Under the pieces are notes generated by a model. That model saw nothing but the letters and a program-made list of their open reading frames with translations. It searched no databases and was not told where the DNA came from. 64,000 nucleotides of DNA from an uncultured Glaciecola sp. Lineage in GTDB: Bacteria; Pseudomonadota; Gammaproteobacteria; Enterobacterales; Alteromonadaceae. The DNA lies in contig NZ_CALJHY010000007.1 in the NCBI RefSeq assembly GCF_937770335.1, forward strand, positions 372,001 through 436,000. The letters are read 5' to 3'. Shown one piece after another: positions 33,792 through 45,404 of this stretch; within the stretch, counting starts at the first letter, position 1; every line of letters starts with the position of its first letter. Both the position numbers and the translations under genes were made by a program.

Positions 33792-34085
33792 ATGTTACTT
33801 GTATTTTTAGGCTCTGAGTATCAATCCATTGACGCATTATTACCTCAGACTAATATTGAACGATCACATGCGATTATTATTGCGCAACAAGGTGTTTACC
33901 AGTTAGAGAACATATTACGAGAAATGCAAGGACGCAATGACATTGCATTTTATGTGCTTGAACGCGACTTATTGGCAACGGGACTAGTTTCAAAAGCCCA
34001 AAATTACGATAAAGTACATATTATCGACTTTACAGAATTTGTAACGTTAACAACGCAACATAGCGCATGCATTACCCTGCAATAA
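33792..34085 (+). CDS. tusB: sulfurtransferase complex subunit TusB
   Basis: 97 residues, DsrH-like. Typical small fold with IIIAQQGVYQLE and YVLERDLLATGL, the TusB signature. Part of TusBCD. Confidence 0.92.
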   Translation: MLLVFLGSEYQSIDALLPQTNIERSHAIIIAQQGVYQLENILREMQGRNDIAFYVLERDLLATGLVSKAQNYDKVHIIDFTEFVTLTTQHSACITLQ

Positions 34086-34089
34086 TTGA

Positions 34090-34467
34090 ATGCCAACGCT
34101 TTACACAAAGAGTTTAAACAAAAATAGTATGCAATATTTTTTAGAATACGCGGGCAAAAAAATAGAAACAGATTCTAAAGGCTATCTGATTGACTATTTA
34201 GAGTGGGACAAACAACTCGCCTTGGTAATTGCACAACAAGAAGCAATTGAATTAACTTCCGCTCATTGGGATGTAGTGCTTTTTGTCAGAGCGTTTTACG
34301 AAGAGTACGAAACAAGTCCTGCAATACGAGTGCTGGTAAAAAGCCTCGCTAATAAGTTTGGACCAGAAATTGGTAACAGCCGTCACGTTCAACGTTTGTT
34401 TCCTAAAGGCCCAGCAAAGCAAGCCACTAAAATTGCTGGCCTTCCGAAGCCAGCAAAGTGCTTATAG
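34090..34467 (+). CDS. tusE: sulfur carrier protein TusE (DsrC family)
   Basis: 125 residues as marked. The C-terminal half is almost identical in pattern to E. coli TusE ([39 protein letters not shown]) and ends in KCL, with the penultimate sulfur-accepting Cys. An ATG at 34129 ([15 protein letters not shown]) gives 112 residues, closer to family length, and may be the true start; neither ATG has a good ribosome site. It takes sulfur from TusBCD to MnmA. The gene ends tail to tail with serS, 7 bases apart. Confidence 0.93.
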   Translation: MPTLYTKSLNKNSMQYFLEYAGKKIETDSKGYLIDYLEWDKQLALVIAQQEAIELTSAHWDVVLFVRAFYEEYETSPAIRVLVKSLANKFGPEIGNSRHVQRLFPKGPAKQATKIAGLPKPAKCL

Positions 34468-34474
34468 TTTTTCT

Positions 34475-35776
<1,302 letters not shown>

Positions 35777-35781
35777 TTATA

Positions 35782-36162
35782 TTATCCTTTGAAAATTAAT
35801 AAAGCCAACCACACTGAAATAAGACAAACAGTGACGTTGAAAAATACATTTAGCGAGGCTTTAATTATTTCACCTTGCTGAATCAGTAATACAGTATCGA
35901 GTGAAAAGGTTGAAAAGGTTGTAAATGCACCGAGTAGACCAATACCTACTAGTACTCTAAAGCCGTTGTTATCTCCATCATCTTGCTGTATGAAAGCATA
36001 CAATAAGCCTAGAAGAAACGAACCCAATACGTTTACCGCAAGAGTACCAAATGGGAAGCTTTTTCCCAATAGATTAGTCATAATTTGTAGAATAAAATAA
36101 CGCATGGAAGCGCCCATGGCTCCGCCAATTGCTACAAACAAGTATATTTGAAAGGTATGCAT
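35782..36162 (-). CDS. crcB: fluoride channel CrcB/Fluc
   Basis: 126 residues with four membrane helices. GGAMGASMRYF at the N-terminus and GLLGAFTTFSTFS (the Phe-box and Na+ site region) identify the dual-topology fluoride exporter. ATG at 36162 is chosen since it gives the normal length (MHTFQIYLFVAIGG); a longer frame would overlap rarA. No fluoride riboswitch is seen upstream, as the gene follows rarA by one base. Confidence 0.95.
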   Translation of the reverse strand: MHTFQIYLFVAIGGAMGASMRYFILQIMTNLLGKSFPFGTLAVNVLGSFLLGLLYAFIQQDDGDNNGFRVLVGIGLLGAFTTFSTFSLDTVLLIQQGEIIKASLNVFFNVTVCLISVWLALLIFKG

Positions 36163-36163
36163 C

Positions 36164-37510
36164 TTAATTACTCTCTTTATCTTTTCTAGACTTTCCTTGC
36201 GCCTGAGCTTGCGCATCAAGTTGTGCTAAGTAAGTCATTTTAGCACTCAATTGCTTTTCCAACCCCCTATCAGTCGCTGTATAAAACACCTGTTCGGAAA
36301 TATCGGCCGGTAAATAAGACTCACCAGCGGCATAAGCATTAGGCTCGTTGTGAGCATAACGATAACCTTCGCCATGTCCCATCTGCTTAGCCAAACTGGT
36401 AGGTGCATTTCGTAGGTGGCCAGGAACATCGTAACTTGGTGTGTCATCTATTAATTGCTGTGCTTTTTTGAAAGCTGAGTATACCGCGTTGCTCTTTGGT
36501 GCGAGAGCACAATAAATAACAGCTTGGGCAAGCGCTCTCTCTCCTTCAGCCGGCCCTACTCGATGGTAGAGATCCCAGCTGTTCAAACAAACTTGTAATG
36601 CTCTGGGGTCAGCATTTCCGATATCTTCAGATGCAATTGCTAGTAAACGTCTTGCAATCACTAAAGGGTCACCGCCACTTTTCAGTAGTCGGCAAAACCA
36701 ATATAAAGCGCCATCGGGGGATGAACCTCTTACTGATTTATGGAATGCAGATAGCAAGTCATAATAATGGTCACCGTTTTTATCGAACGCTAATGTTTTA
36801 GCTCCTGTCGCTTTCTTAATTAATTCTAAGCTTATCTTTTCACCATCACTGGCTAAATCACTACAAATCTCTATCGACATTAACAAACTTCTTGCGTCAC
36901 CATTCGCCTGCGTAACAAGAGCTAGTGCGGCGTTTTCCTCAAATTCAATGGGTTTATTTTCTCGTTCCTGCAAAAATTCAATGGCATTTTTCAATAGCTT
37001 CATTAAATCGTCTATTGTTAATTTTTCTAAAATAAACACACGTAAACGAGAAAGCAAAGCGCGATTTACTGAAAAACTTGGATTTTCTGTTGTCGCGCCT
37101 ATAAGAATAATATGACCACTTTCTACATAGGGTAAAAACGCATCTTGCTGACTTTTATTAAAACGATGGATTTCATCTACAAATACGACTTTTTGTTTTG
37201 CAAACAGGTCTGAGGTGCCAGTAGTTAGTGAACCAGTCACCTCACCAATAGCGGCTCGTATTTCTTTTACGCCTGAATTAATAGCAGAAAGCTCAATTAC
37301 ATCCGCATCAAGTTGCTCTGCTATTAAATAAACTAATGTTGTTTTACCAGTGCCGGGTGGTCCCCAGAAAATCATTGAATAGCAGTTATTTTGCTCTAGC
37401 ATTCTAGAGATAGTACCCTGATCTGAGATTAAATGAGATTGCCCCACGTAGTCACTAAGACGTTTTGGTCTTAATAAACTAGCAAGGGGTTTGTATGCGG
37501 AGGATTTCAT
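36164..37510 (-). CDS. rarA: replication-associated recombination protein A (RarA/MgsA)
   Basis: 448 residues, AAA+ ATPase related to clamp-loader subunits. Walker A GPPGTGKTT, Walker B VVFVDEIHRF, sensor 1 IGATTENPS. The C-terminal domain has HKSVRGSSPDGALYW and GHGEGYRYAHNEPNAY. ATG at 37510 is chosen over an upstream TTG because it matches family N-termini. A 7-bp hairpin (AGCACCC / GGGTGCT, 37526-37544) lies just upstream, after lolA. Acts at stalled replication forks. Confidence 0.95.
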   Translation of the reverse strand: MKSSAYKPLASLLRPKRLSDYVGQSHLISDQGTISRMLEQNNCYSMIFWGPPGTGKTTLVYLIAEQLDADVIELSAINSGVKEIRAAIGEVTGSLTTGTSDLFAKQKVVFVDEIHRFNKSQQDAFLPYVESGHIILIGATTENPSFSVNRALLSRLRVFILEKLTIDDLMKLLKNAIEFLQERENKPIEFEENAALALVTQANGDARSLLMSIEICSDLASDGEKISLELIKKATGAKTLAFDKNGDHYYDLLSAFHKSVRGSSPDGALYWFCRLLKSGGDPLVIARRLLAIASEDIGNADPRALQVCLNSWDLYHRVGPAEGERALAQAVIYCALAPKSNAVYSAFKKAQQLIDDTPSYDVPGHLRNAPTSLAKQMGHGEGYRYAHNEPNAYAAGESYLPADISEQVFYTATDRGLEKQLSAKMTYLAQLDAQAQAQGKSRKDKESN

Positions 37511-37558
37511 TTTACACTCGATAGTAGCACCCAATTAGGGTGCTGGCATTTGGCTTTA

Positions 37559-38251
37559 TTATTGATTGCGTTGGTCGTCAATAATGTAGTTTGTTGGAAT
37601 ATCAAACAAAAACAATGACTGCGGAACCGATTGATTTTGGGCTATATTTGAAAATATTAATAGGCTCTTCTGTTGCTGTCTATCGGTTGATTGCAGGCGA
37701 GAAAGTTGATCTCCGTTAAACTCAATGTTCAATGAAACAATATTTGCATTTTCATCGCTTGAGACCACAATAAAACGAGATTGCTTTTTTTCAACGGTAA
37801 CGGCATTCCACTGTTTTTCATCATCTGAAACAAGCAGCATTAAAGGATTGTTTTTGGTTATCGAAGCTTGTTGCATTACCGTGACTTGCTCTACAAAAGG
37901 GTCAACACTGTATACTGTCGTTCCGTCTGCAATTAGTAGCGTCTCGTCTGGCAATAGGGTCTCCCAACGCAGCATATTCGGGGTTTTTAAAGTCAATTGA
38001 CCCGAAGAACGTTGTAATTCTTTACCTGTAATATCAGAAATACTTTGTGAAAAGCTAGCTGAGTATGAAACTAGCTTGCTGAGTTTGATTTTTAACTCTG
38101 TTTTTGGCGTTACTGTCAGCTCAACTGACTCCGCACTTATTGCCACACGGCTCATTGTGATTGCACTAACTGTGACCACCGCGGCTGCAGTTATCGCTTG
38201 AATTCTTTTTTCAATTAAACTGAAACGTTTATTTGTGACCGGGGTCAACAT
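37559..38251 (-). CDS. lolA: outer-membrane lipoprotein carrier protein LolA
   Basis: 230 residues. A long N-terminal region with a hydrophobic signal segment (about 19-38, ITAAAVVTVSAITMSRVAIS) is followed by the LolA beta-fold: SASFSQSISD, the conserved Arg in PNMLRWETLLPDETLLIADG, and FDIPTNY at the end. It shuttles lipoproteins from LolCDE to LolB across the periplasm. Three bases separate it from ftsK. Confidence 0.93.
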   Translation of the reverse strand: MLTPVTNKRFSLIEKRIQAITAAAVVTVSAITMSRVAISAESVELTVTPKTELKIKLSKLVSYSASFSQSISDITGKELQRSSGQLTLKTPNMLRWETLLPDETLLIADGTTVYSVDPFVEQVTVMQQASITKNNPLMLLVSDDEKQWNAVTVEKKQSRFIVVSSDENANIVSLNIEFNGDQLSRLQSTDRQQQKSLLIFSNIAQNQSVPQSLFLFDIPTNYIIDDQRNQ

Positions 38252-38254
38252 AAT

Positions 38255-40768
38255 CTAATCCTTTGGTGGAGGGGGCGCTAAGACCTCTCTGTTGCCATTA
38301 TGGCCAGGTGAACTTACGACACCGCTCAGTTCCATTTGTTCAACTAAACGAGCCGCTCTATTGTATCCAATCCTAAACTTGCGTTGTACGCTTGACACCG
38401 AGGCGCGGCGTGTTTGGGTGATGAACGCAACCGCTTCGTCATAAAACGCATCGTACTCTTGCTCATCACCATCAGCATTTTCGCCCGGCAACAATATCTC
38501 CGAGGTAGCCTCTCCATTTAGGATTTCATCAATGTACTGAGGTGCGCCTCTTCGCTTCCAATCTGCAACTACAGCATGGACTTCATGGTCATCAACGAAT
38601 GCGCCATGAACACGAGTTGTTATACTAGTACCAGGCGGGTTATATAGCATATCACCCGCCCCTAACAACGATTCAGCACCACCTTGATCTAGGATCGTTC
38701 GTGAGTCAATTTTGCTAGACACTTGGAATGCAATTCGAGTAGGAATATTGGCTTTGATTAAACCGGTAATAACATCAACAGATGGTCTTTGAGTCGCTAG
38801 AATTAAGTGAATACCTGCAGCACGGGCTTTTTGGGCTATCCTAGCTATTAACTCCTCAACTTTTTTACCAACAATCATCATCATGTCAGCAAATTCATCT
38901 ACTATGACCACAATACTTGGCAGCTTATTCAGTTCTGGAGCAGTTTCATCCATGCTCTCTTCCGACTTCCATAGCGGGTCAAGTATTGGATGACCATCAT
39001 CTTTAGCATCTTTGATTTTTTTGTTGTAGCCCTTTAGGTTCCTAACACCCAATGCCGACATTAAACGGTAACGACGTTCCATTTCACCTACACACCAACG
39101 CAATGCGTTGGATGCTTGCTTCATGTCAGTTACTACTTCAGTCAGTAAATGCGGAATACCCTCGTAAACAGAAAGTTCAAGCATTTTAGGATCTATCATA
39201 ATCAGTCGAACATCTTCAGGCGTCGATTTGTAAAGCAAACTTAGTATCATGACGTTTACGCCAACCGATTTACCTGAACCGGTGGTACCAGCAACGAGTA
39301 AGTGTGGCATTTTACCTAAATCAACCACAACCGGTTTTCCTGAAATATCGGCTCCCAGCACAATTGTTAAAGGGGATTCGCTAGCTTGAAACGCTTTGGT
39401 TTCAATAACTTCACTCAATCGAACCATTTCACGATGTTTGTTTGGAAGCTCTAAGCCAATAACAGACTTACCTGGAATAACTTCGACTACCCGAACTGAA
39501 ATAGCTGACATTGCTCTAGCGAGGTCCTTCGCTAATGTGGTGATCTTACTTACTTTCACGCCGGGAGCCAAATCTAACTCAAATCTGGTAATCACGGGAC
39601 CCGGCAAAACGTCAACGACATTTGCAACAATGTTGAAGTCGGCCAGTTTTGATTCTAGTAATCTGGAAACTTGATCTAATTCTTCTTGGGTGATTGGGTT
39701 TTCATGTTTATCAGCTCTCTCTAATAAATCAAATGAGGGCATGAGTGCATTTTTTGTTGGTGCTAAGGTAGCATCTTGAGATGTTGATGCTGGCTTTATA
39801 CTTTGTTCAGCGCGCAGTCCACCCTGCCCTGCACTTTTTGACGCTCGAACCACTTTAATTCGTTGGCGTTCAGCTGCGGGCGTCGACTGCTGTGCATCAT
39901 CATCTACTGCGTTATATACATACTTATCATCAGATTCCGTATTTTCGTCTTCTGACATAAACACAGCGTCTGGAATATGAAATTTGGGCTCTACCTTAGA
40001 AAGTGAGTTTGAATCAGTTTTTGTATCAGAATTAGTTGTCCCTGATCTCTTCTCTTCACTTACTTCTGGTTCTGGTTCTGCACGTAAACTTGTTATATTT
40101 AACGCTGAGCTTTCGGTATTTATCGGCTTAGGTAATGCATTTTCATTTTTATTAGCAAAAGAAGGCAAAGACAGCATACTTACCTTCTGAGGCAATGTGT
40201 ATAAATCCTTAGCTCTACTGATAGTGAAAGACCCAATACCATCAATAATACTTAACCAAGAGATGCCTGTTGCTAACGTAAAGCCTGTACAAAAAAAGCA
40301 AATGAGAAGTAACACTGTGCCAACAAAACTAAAATGAGGGATCAATGCTGTACTAATAATGTCACCCATAGCGCCGCCAGCAGATACACTGTAGAAATCG
40401 TCGAAATTGATGCTTGCGATACCCGTAAAGCCAAATATTACGAGTAACGCGCCAACCATACGCAGGCTAATGGTGAGATAATCGAGTTTGGACACACTTT
40501 TTATATGCAGAAAAATAAACCAGCCACAAAATGCCAGCACGAAAGGCAAAACGTATGCGGTTACACCAAACGTAAATAAAATAATATCAGCAGCCCATGC
40601 GCCCATTGAGCCCATCAGGTTTTGAATTTCGTTATGTAATCCAGCCTGAGACCAACCAGGATCACTAGGATGAAATGAAGCTAATGCTATCAGTAAGAAA
40701 AATGCAGTCGCACATGACAACATCATGCCTACTTCCATTAATCGCTGTGTTCCGGATAATCGTGTCAT
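38255..40768 (-). CDS. ftsK: DNA translocase FtsK
   Basis: 837 residues. Four N-terminal membrane helices (about 15-180) that join the divisome, a variable linker (about 190-340), then alpha/beta motor domains with Walker A GTTGSGKS (about 490) and Walker [13 protein letters not shown]. The C-terminal winged-helix gamma domain ([20 protein letters not shown]) reads KOPS sequences. It moves chromosome termini and activates XerCD at dif. The linker is short compared with E. coli FtsK (1329 residues), as is usual outside the Enterobacterales. Confidence 0.97.
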   Translation of the reverse strand: MTRLSGTQRLMEVGMMLSCATAFFLLIALASFHPSDPGWSQAGLHNEIQNLMGSMGAWAADIILFTFGVTAYVLPFVLAFCGWFIFLHIKSVSKLDYLTISLRMVGALLVIFGFTGIASINFDDFYSVSAGGAMGDIISTALIPHFSFVGTVLLLICFFCTGFTLATGISWLSIIDGIGSFTISRAKDLYTLPQKVSMLSLPSFANKNENALPKPINTESSALNITSLRAEPEPEVSEEKRSGTTNSDTKTDSNSLSKVEPKFHIPDAVFMSEDENTESDDKYVYNAVDDDAQQSTPAAERQRIKVVRASKSAGQGGLRAEQSIKPASTSQDATLAPTKNALMPSFDLLERADKHENPITQEELDQVSRLLESKLADFNIVANVVDVLPGPVITRFELDLAPGVKVSKITTLAKDLARAMSAISVRVVEVIPGKSVIGLELPNKHREMVRLSEVIETKAFQASESPLTIVLGADISGKPVVVDLGKMPHLLVAGTTGSGKSVGVNVMILSLLYKSTPEDVRLIMIDPKMLELSVYEGIPHLLTEVVTDMKQASNALRWCVGEMERRYRLMSALGVRNLKGYNKKIKDAKDDGHPILDPLWKSEESMDETAPELNKLPSIVVIVDEFADMMMIVGKKVEELIARIAQKARAAGIHLILATQRPSVDVITGLIKANIPTRIAFQVSSKIDSRTILDQGGAESLLGAGDMLYNPPGTSITTRVHGAFVDDHEVHAVVADWKRRGAPQYIDEILNGEATSEILLPGENADGDEQEYDAFYDEAVAFITQTRRASVSSVQRKFRIGYNRAARLVEQMELSGVVSSPGHNGNREVLAPPPPKD

Positions 40769-40884
40769 ATCCCTACAAATCTTTTATTTATAATTCTTAT
40801 TTAAGTAGAATTAGTAACGTAACAACTAATCCCTGTTGGTTGTAAATAATATCATAATCCAAACAACTGAATACAGAATGAATG

Positions 40885-41370
40885 TTATTTATCGTTAATT
40901 TTTATTCTATTAGTATGTTTTACTTCTTCCATTACCACATATGTTCTTGATTCTCTTACACCTGGGAGCCGCAACAAAATATCTCCCAGTAGTTTCCTGT
41001 AACTGGACATGTCAGCAACTCTTGCTTTCAATAGAAAATCAAAATTTCCGGACACCAAGTGACACTCCTGAATATCGTCCAAATTTTGCACGGCCGCAGA
41101 AAATTCTGCAAAGATATCTACCGATGTTTTTGATAGTGTGATTTCCACAAAAACTAACATTGCGGCACCCAACATTGCGGGATCCACTGTTGCAGTATAA
41201 CCTGTGATATAGCCTTGTTGTTCAAGCCGTTTGACTCTTTCTAAACAAGGACTGGGACTTAAACCAACACTTTTCGCTAATACTACATTGGAAATTTTTC
41301 CATCTAGTTGCAGCGCCGTAAGTATTTTACGGTCTATTCTATCAATATGTTTGGGGGTCTTAACTAGCAT
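40885..41370 (-). CDS. lrp: leucine-responsive regulatory protein
   Basis: 161 residues, very close to E. coli Lrp over the whole length: DRIDRKILTALQLDGKISN, the HTH in LAKSVGLSPSPCLERVKRLE, and the effector RAM domain with IQECHLVSGNFDFLLKARV and LPGVRESRTYVVMEEVKHTNR. A global DNA-binding regulator of amino-acid metabolism. Divergent from ald, with a consensus Lrp box between them, implying autoregulation and control of ald. Confidence 0.97.
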   Translation of the reverse strand: MLVKTPKHIDRIDRKILTALQLDGKISNVVLAKSVGLSPSPCLERVKRLEQQGYITGYTATVDPAMLGAAMLVFVEITLSKTSVDIFAEFSAAVQNLDDIQECHLVSGNFDFLLKARVADMSSYRKLLGDILLRLPGVRESRTYVVMEEVKHTNRIKINDK

Positions 41371-41395
41371 TTAATTTCATTAATTATATATTAGA

Positions 41396-41410
41396 CAGTA
41401 TATTATACTG
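41396..41410. promoter_or_regulatory. perfect Lrp-binding site between lrp and ald
   Basis: CAGTATATTATACTG matches the published consensus YAGHAWATTWTDCTR at all 15 positions and is itself palindromic. It is 26 bp upstream of lrp and 81 bp upstream of ald. A second palindrome TGCAGTAGACTGCA (41448-41461) lies nearer ald and may be a further half-site pair. Confidence 0.85.
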
Positions 41411-41490
41411 CATTTGTAAAATCTTCGATATTTATATTTACGAAAAATGCAGTAGACTGCACGCAATTAATTAACATTTAAGGTCTAAGA

Positions 41491-42625
41491 ATGATTGTTG
41501 GTGTACCAAAGGAAATAAAGAATCATGAATATCGTGTCGGTCTTACTCCGGCCGCTGTTCAAGAATTTGTTAATTGTGGCCATGAAGTACTTGTGCAGAC
41601 AAATGCGGGTACGTCGATTGGTTTTACTGATGAGCTTTATACAAATGCAGGCGCATTAATTATTGCAACACCTGAAGAAATATTTGCTAAAGCAGACATG
41701 ATAGTTAAGGTAAAGGAGCCACAACCGGACGAATGCAGAATGCTTCGTCAGGGGCAGACGTTATACACTTATTTACACCTCGCTCCAGATCCAGTTCAAA
41801 CACAACTACTAGTTGAATCAGGTGCAACTTGCATTGCTTACGAGACCGTTACAGATAATCGCGGAACACTTCCTCTTTTAGCACCGATGAGCGAAGTTGC
41901 GGGTCGTATGTCAATTCAAGCTGGTGCGCATTACCTCGAAAAAGCCCACGGCGGAAGCGGCACATTATTGGGTGGTGTTCCCGGTGTTGCACCAGGTAAA
42001 GTCCTCATTATTGGCGGTGGTGTTGTTGGTTTGAATGCCGCTAAAATGGCAATGGGTCTTGGTGCTGATGTCACCATCCTTGACCGTTCTTTAACCCGTT
42101 TACGCGAGTTAGATGATATTTTTGAAGGTCGCTTAGCAACTGTATTTTCAACATCTGAAGCAATCGAATATCACTCTTCGCGCGCCGATTTAGTTATCGG
42201 TGCTGTTTTAGTGCCCGGCGCTGCGGCACCAAAATTGTTAAATCGTCAACATATTAAAAATATGAAGCCAGGTTCAGTAGTGGTCGATGTTGCTATTGAC
42301 CAAGGCGGTTGTTTTGAAACCTCTAAAGCAACAACACATCAAGACCCTGTTTATATAATTGATGATGTTGTGCATTACTGTGTTGGCCAACATGCCTGGT
42401 GGCGTCGCTCGAACAGCAACAATGGCCTTGAATAACGCAACACTGCCATTTGGGTTAGCACTAGCAAACAAAAGGTCCCAAGCAAGCAATGCTTGACGAT
42501 GTACATTTGTTTAAACGGACTAAAACGTTCACAAAGGTATAGTGACATATAAGGCCGTAGTTGATGCACTAGGTGACAAATTTGGATTAACATATATGCC
42601 AGCAGCAGACGCATTAAATAGTTAA
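41491..42625 (+). CDS. ald: alanine dehydrogenase (3' end frameshifted in this sequence)
   Basis: The first 297 or so residues are normal alanine dehydrogenase ([44 protein letters not shown], Rossmann [20 protein letters not shown]). After VHYCV the frame slips at about 42385 (an extra G) and a premature stop follows at 42433-42435. Removing that G and three further extra bases (near 42473, 42516 and 42522-42525) restores [16 protein letters not shown], then [12 protein letters not shown] and [16 protein letters not shown] to a stop at 42623-42625. It converts L-alanine to pyruvate and ammonia with NAD+. Divergent from lrp; followed by a terminator. Confidence 0.9.
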
Positions 42626-42643
42626 TTTTTTGCTATGATAAAT

Positions 42644-42675
42644 AAAAAAAAGGAGCCTACATGGGCTCCTTTTTT
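42644..42675. terminator. bidirectional terminator after ald
   Basis: AAAAGGAGCC / GGCTCCTTTT with a TACATG loop, A-rich before and T-rich after. It is 19 bases past the inferred ald stop. Confidence 0.9.
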
Positions 42676-42854
42676 ATTTCTACTAGAATGCAGACTGATC
42701 AACACAGTTTTCTAGTAAGCTTGAATACCAATTGTAACTGCCTGACTTTGACGAAAACACGAGAAAATTGATTGCTCAACTCTTGCGGCTAAGATTATTA
42801 AATCAAAGCCTATATGCAGGACGATGCTAATTAACTAAATGACAAATTGAAGCG

Positions 42855-43561
42855 TTAATTTCGTTTAAAACTGCGCAGTGGATCAACAGCTTGGGTAATG
42901 GGTCGACCTATTACGAGATAATTAACACCACTTTTCAATCGCGTTCGCAGGTGTTGCAAACTCTTACTTGGTCACCCAAAACTTGAACCCAGAGGTCTTA
43001 TACCAGGGGTAACAAGTAAAAAGTCATCATTAACTAATTGCCTTAATTTCGATCGCTTCTTGCGCAGAACAGACAACCCCATCTAAACCACACTCTTGGG
43101 CTAGAAGGGCTAGGCGTTTAACTTGATCATTAATTTGTCTATTGCCCTACCACCGAATCCAATTGACTTTGGTCCATACTAGTTAACACCGTTACCGCGG
43201 TTAACAGAGGTCTATCTTCTCCGGTCCTCTTCCAGTGCTTGTATGGCTGCCTTTCATCATTTCGGGGCCACCGCTAGCGTGTACATTTACCATCCAAACA
43301 CCAAGGGAAGCCGCTGCTTTAACAGCTTTAGCTACCGTATTCGGGATATCGTGAAATTTTTAAATCTAAGAAAACGTCGAAACCCAATGCCACGACACTT
43401 TTAACCCAATCGGGGACCAAAATAAGTGAACATTTTCTTTACCAATTTTTTAGACGGCATGCTCTTGGATCAAGCTTTGAGATAAGCTGATTAGCTGCGT
43501 TTGCATCATCAAAAAATCAAGAGCAACAATCACTTTAGGATCAGGCGAAGTAGAAAACCAT
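42855..43561 (-). pseudogene. pyrF: orotidine 5'-phosphate decarboxylase, disrupted by many small insertions
   Basis: No long frame is open, but pieces in shifted frames spell PyrF. The start reads M-V-S-T-S-P-D-P-K-V-I-V-A-L-D then D-D-A-N-A-A-N-Q-L-I-S-K after removal of one G and one T. The end reads LVTPGIRPLGSSFG in pieces and then INYLVIGRPITQAVDPL and SFKRN before the stop at 42855-42857. PyrF makes UMP from OMP and sits after lapB, as here. Because pyrF, lapB, lapA, ihfB and ald are all broken by single extra bases in one 3 kb stretch, sequence error is more likely than true gene loss. Exact frame cannot be fully rebuilt by eye. Confidence 0.75.
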
Positions 43562-43568
43562 ACTAATA

Positions 43569-44749
43569 TTATTCTCCGTCTAGGCCTTTAATAGGTTTAA
43601 ACACTAGACCATGTTTTTACAGGCAGGACAGAGCCAATGTAAATGACGACCAGAAAAACCACAAACTATTGCATCTATATTTGGGTCGTTGACCTATTTG
43701 CTTATCAAGCAGTGATTGTAAGTGACTTAAAACTCTCTTGTGCCTTTTTAGCATCACTGAAGTTGTTTTGATAAAGTTTTAATAAAGTCTTAAATCCGCG
43801 CATAGTTGGGTGTTTTTTGCAAACTGCGAGACAAGGGTATCAACAGCGTGTTGGTTATCACCGTTGCGAGCAATAATATTAACTTTAGCAATATAAGATG
43901 AGGCACATTTTTGCCAATATGGTTCTAACAGCCTCTCCCAGCTGATCCCAACCATCTGTTTTTGCTTGCCCACTCTTCTAACAATGGAATAGCCTCACTT
44001 AGCCAATCCAAATCACGCTTCGGGATTTCAGATAAATACGAATATGCTTCTTTATAATTTTCTGACGCTAGCGCAAGTTTACCTAAGTCTAACCATGCTC
44101 TCACTTGGCTACCGTCTATCATAATTGCTTTTTTCAATAGTGAAGTAGCTTCATCTCTTTTATTTTCTTCAAGCAATGCCTTAGATTGCTCGCAATAAAA
44201 ATGTGAGAGTAAAATATATAAGTGTTTATCGTTTGGAGTTATCTGAATGCTTGCGCTGGCTAAATCAATCGCTTTGTTCCATTCTTTGGTCACTTGATAA
44301 ATATTAAAAAGCTTTTGTTGTGCTATATCAAAGTGTTGAGTCTGTTCTAATAACTGTAGGAATACGCCTTCAGCTCGTTCTAGAAAACCAGCTAATAAAT
44401 AGTCAGTGCCTAGCTCCAATAATGCGAGCGCTTCTTGCTTATTACTTATTTCGTCTCTACTAATTAGGTTCTGATGAACTCTAATAGCGCGATCTAACTC
44501 ACCTCGGTGCCTAAAGAAATTCCCCATCGCAATGTGGGTTTCAACGGTATCATTATTGACACTTATCATCTTCATGAGGGTATCAACAGCTTTATCGGGT
44601 TGATCAGAGAGTAGGAAGTTTAACCCTTTATAATAATGTTTGGAAAGAATTGAAGATTCTCTACGTTGCGCTTTTCTGAGGCTGTTTCGACCCATTACCC
44701 AGCCATACGCTACAGCGACAGGTAACGCTAAAAATAGTGCTTCTAACAT
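43569..44749 (-). CDS. lapB: lipopolysaccharide assembly protein LapB (frameshifted in this sequence)
   Basis: The first 255 or so residues are intact: an N-terminal membrane anchor (MLEALFLALPVAVAYGWVMG) and TPR repeats (about 35-250). The frame then slips near 43950-43980. The intended reading there seems to be TDGWDQLERLLEPYWQKCAS, reached by removing a few extra bases. The C-terminal rubredoxin-like metal site is recognisable in pieces (CGFSGRHLHWLCPACK, then KPIKGLDGE) with the stop at 43569-43571. LapB (YciM) presents LpxC to FtsH and controls LPS synthesis. Normal length is about 390 residues. Confidence 0.85.
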
Positions 44750-45012
44750 TTATGCGGAATCTTTTGACAATTTTTTCAGTCTTCTTTGCAATATTTTATT
44801 TTGCATTTTCAGCCCGAGAAAACGAAGTAACATCATTAGAAACCCTATTAAGAAACCTAACGCAATGGTAATAACCATGAACGACGAGACTCTCAAATCA
44901 GCTTTCGCAAATGACGTAGTTGACGGTAATCATTTGGGTGTTTTGAGAACCAATAACAATCGATATCATTAATAACACTATGATAACAAGGAAGATCATT
45001 ATTACTTTTCAT
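44750..45012 (-). CDS. lapA: lipopolysaccharide assembly protein LapA (frameshifted in this sequence)
   Basis: Without correction there is no full-length frame. Dropping one A after ATGAAA and one A near 44917 gives about 86 residues: two membrane helices (IMIFLVIIVLLMISIVIGSQ and SFMVITIALGFLIGFLMM), then a basic coiled tail (LKMQNKILQRRLKKLSKDSA). This is the LapA/YciS pattern, partner of LapB. The length is 263 nt, that is 87 codons plus two extra bases. It ends against the lapB ATG and starts just after ihfB. Confidence 0.75.
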
Positions 45013-45015
45013 CGA

Positions 45016-45326
45016 TTAGCCTTGATTACTGAATAACCTAATATTTACAGGGTCAACTCTGTCCTCTGAGTTCTTTGCCTGCTTTGAAATGCGGTACATG
45101 TTTACCTGTCAACTCCACTGTATCGCCCGTCTTTGGGTTACGACCGGTTACGAGGCGCTCGGTAATGTAATGAGAAACTGCCAAAACCCCTTATTTCAAT
45201 ACGGTCGCCGCGTTGAAGAGTTTGGGCCATTTGCTCTAATAATTCTTTGATTGCAAGCTCGAGTTCTTTGCCCTGCAAATGTTGTGCTTTTTCGCCTAAG
45301 CGATCAATAAGTTCTGATTTGGTCAC
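45016..45326 (-). CDS. ihfB: integration host factor beta subunit (frameshifted in this sequence)
   Basis: Starts [20 protein letters not shown] and is normal through [17 protein letters not shown] (residue 59), then an extra A gives an early stop. Removing it restores [20 protein letters not shown]; a second extra base near 45060 interrupts KELRDRVDP. The corrected product is about 102 residues. IhfB pairs with IhfA to bend DNA. The DNA-intercalating RxPxTG loop is recovered only after correction. It follows rpsA, as in E. coli. Confidence 0.85.
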
Positions 45327-45371
45327 GCCAATCTCCTATTTAAGAGTGATATATAGCAACCAGGGGAGAAA

Positions 45372-45398
45372 TTGGAGCGACAGAGACTGTCGCTCCAA
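45372..45398 (-). terminator. strong hairpin after rpsA
   Basis: A perfect 12-bp stem TTGGAGCGACAG / CTGTCGCTCCAA with a 3-nt loop, 6 bases after the rpsA stop. Only a short U run (UUUCUCCCC) follows on the - strand, so it may be a partial terminator or an RNA-stabilising hairpin before ihfB. Confidence 0.7.
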
Positions 45399-45404
45399 AT
45401 TGCA

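Noticed and set aside
42855-45326. True pseudogenes or recent gene decay of pyrF, lapB, lapA and ihfB
   Set aside because: All lesions checked are single extra bases concentrated in one short stretch and also in ald. Sequence error explains them better.
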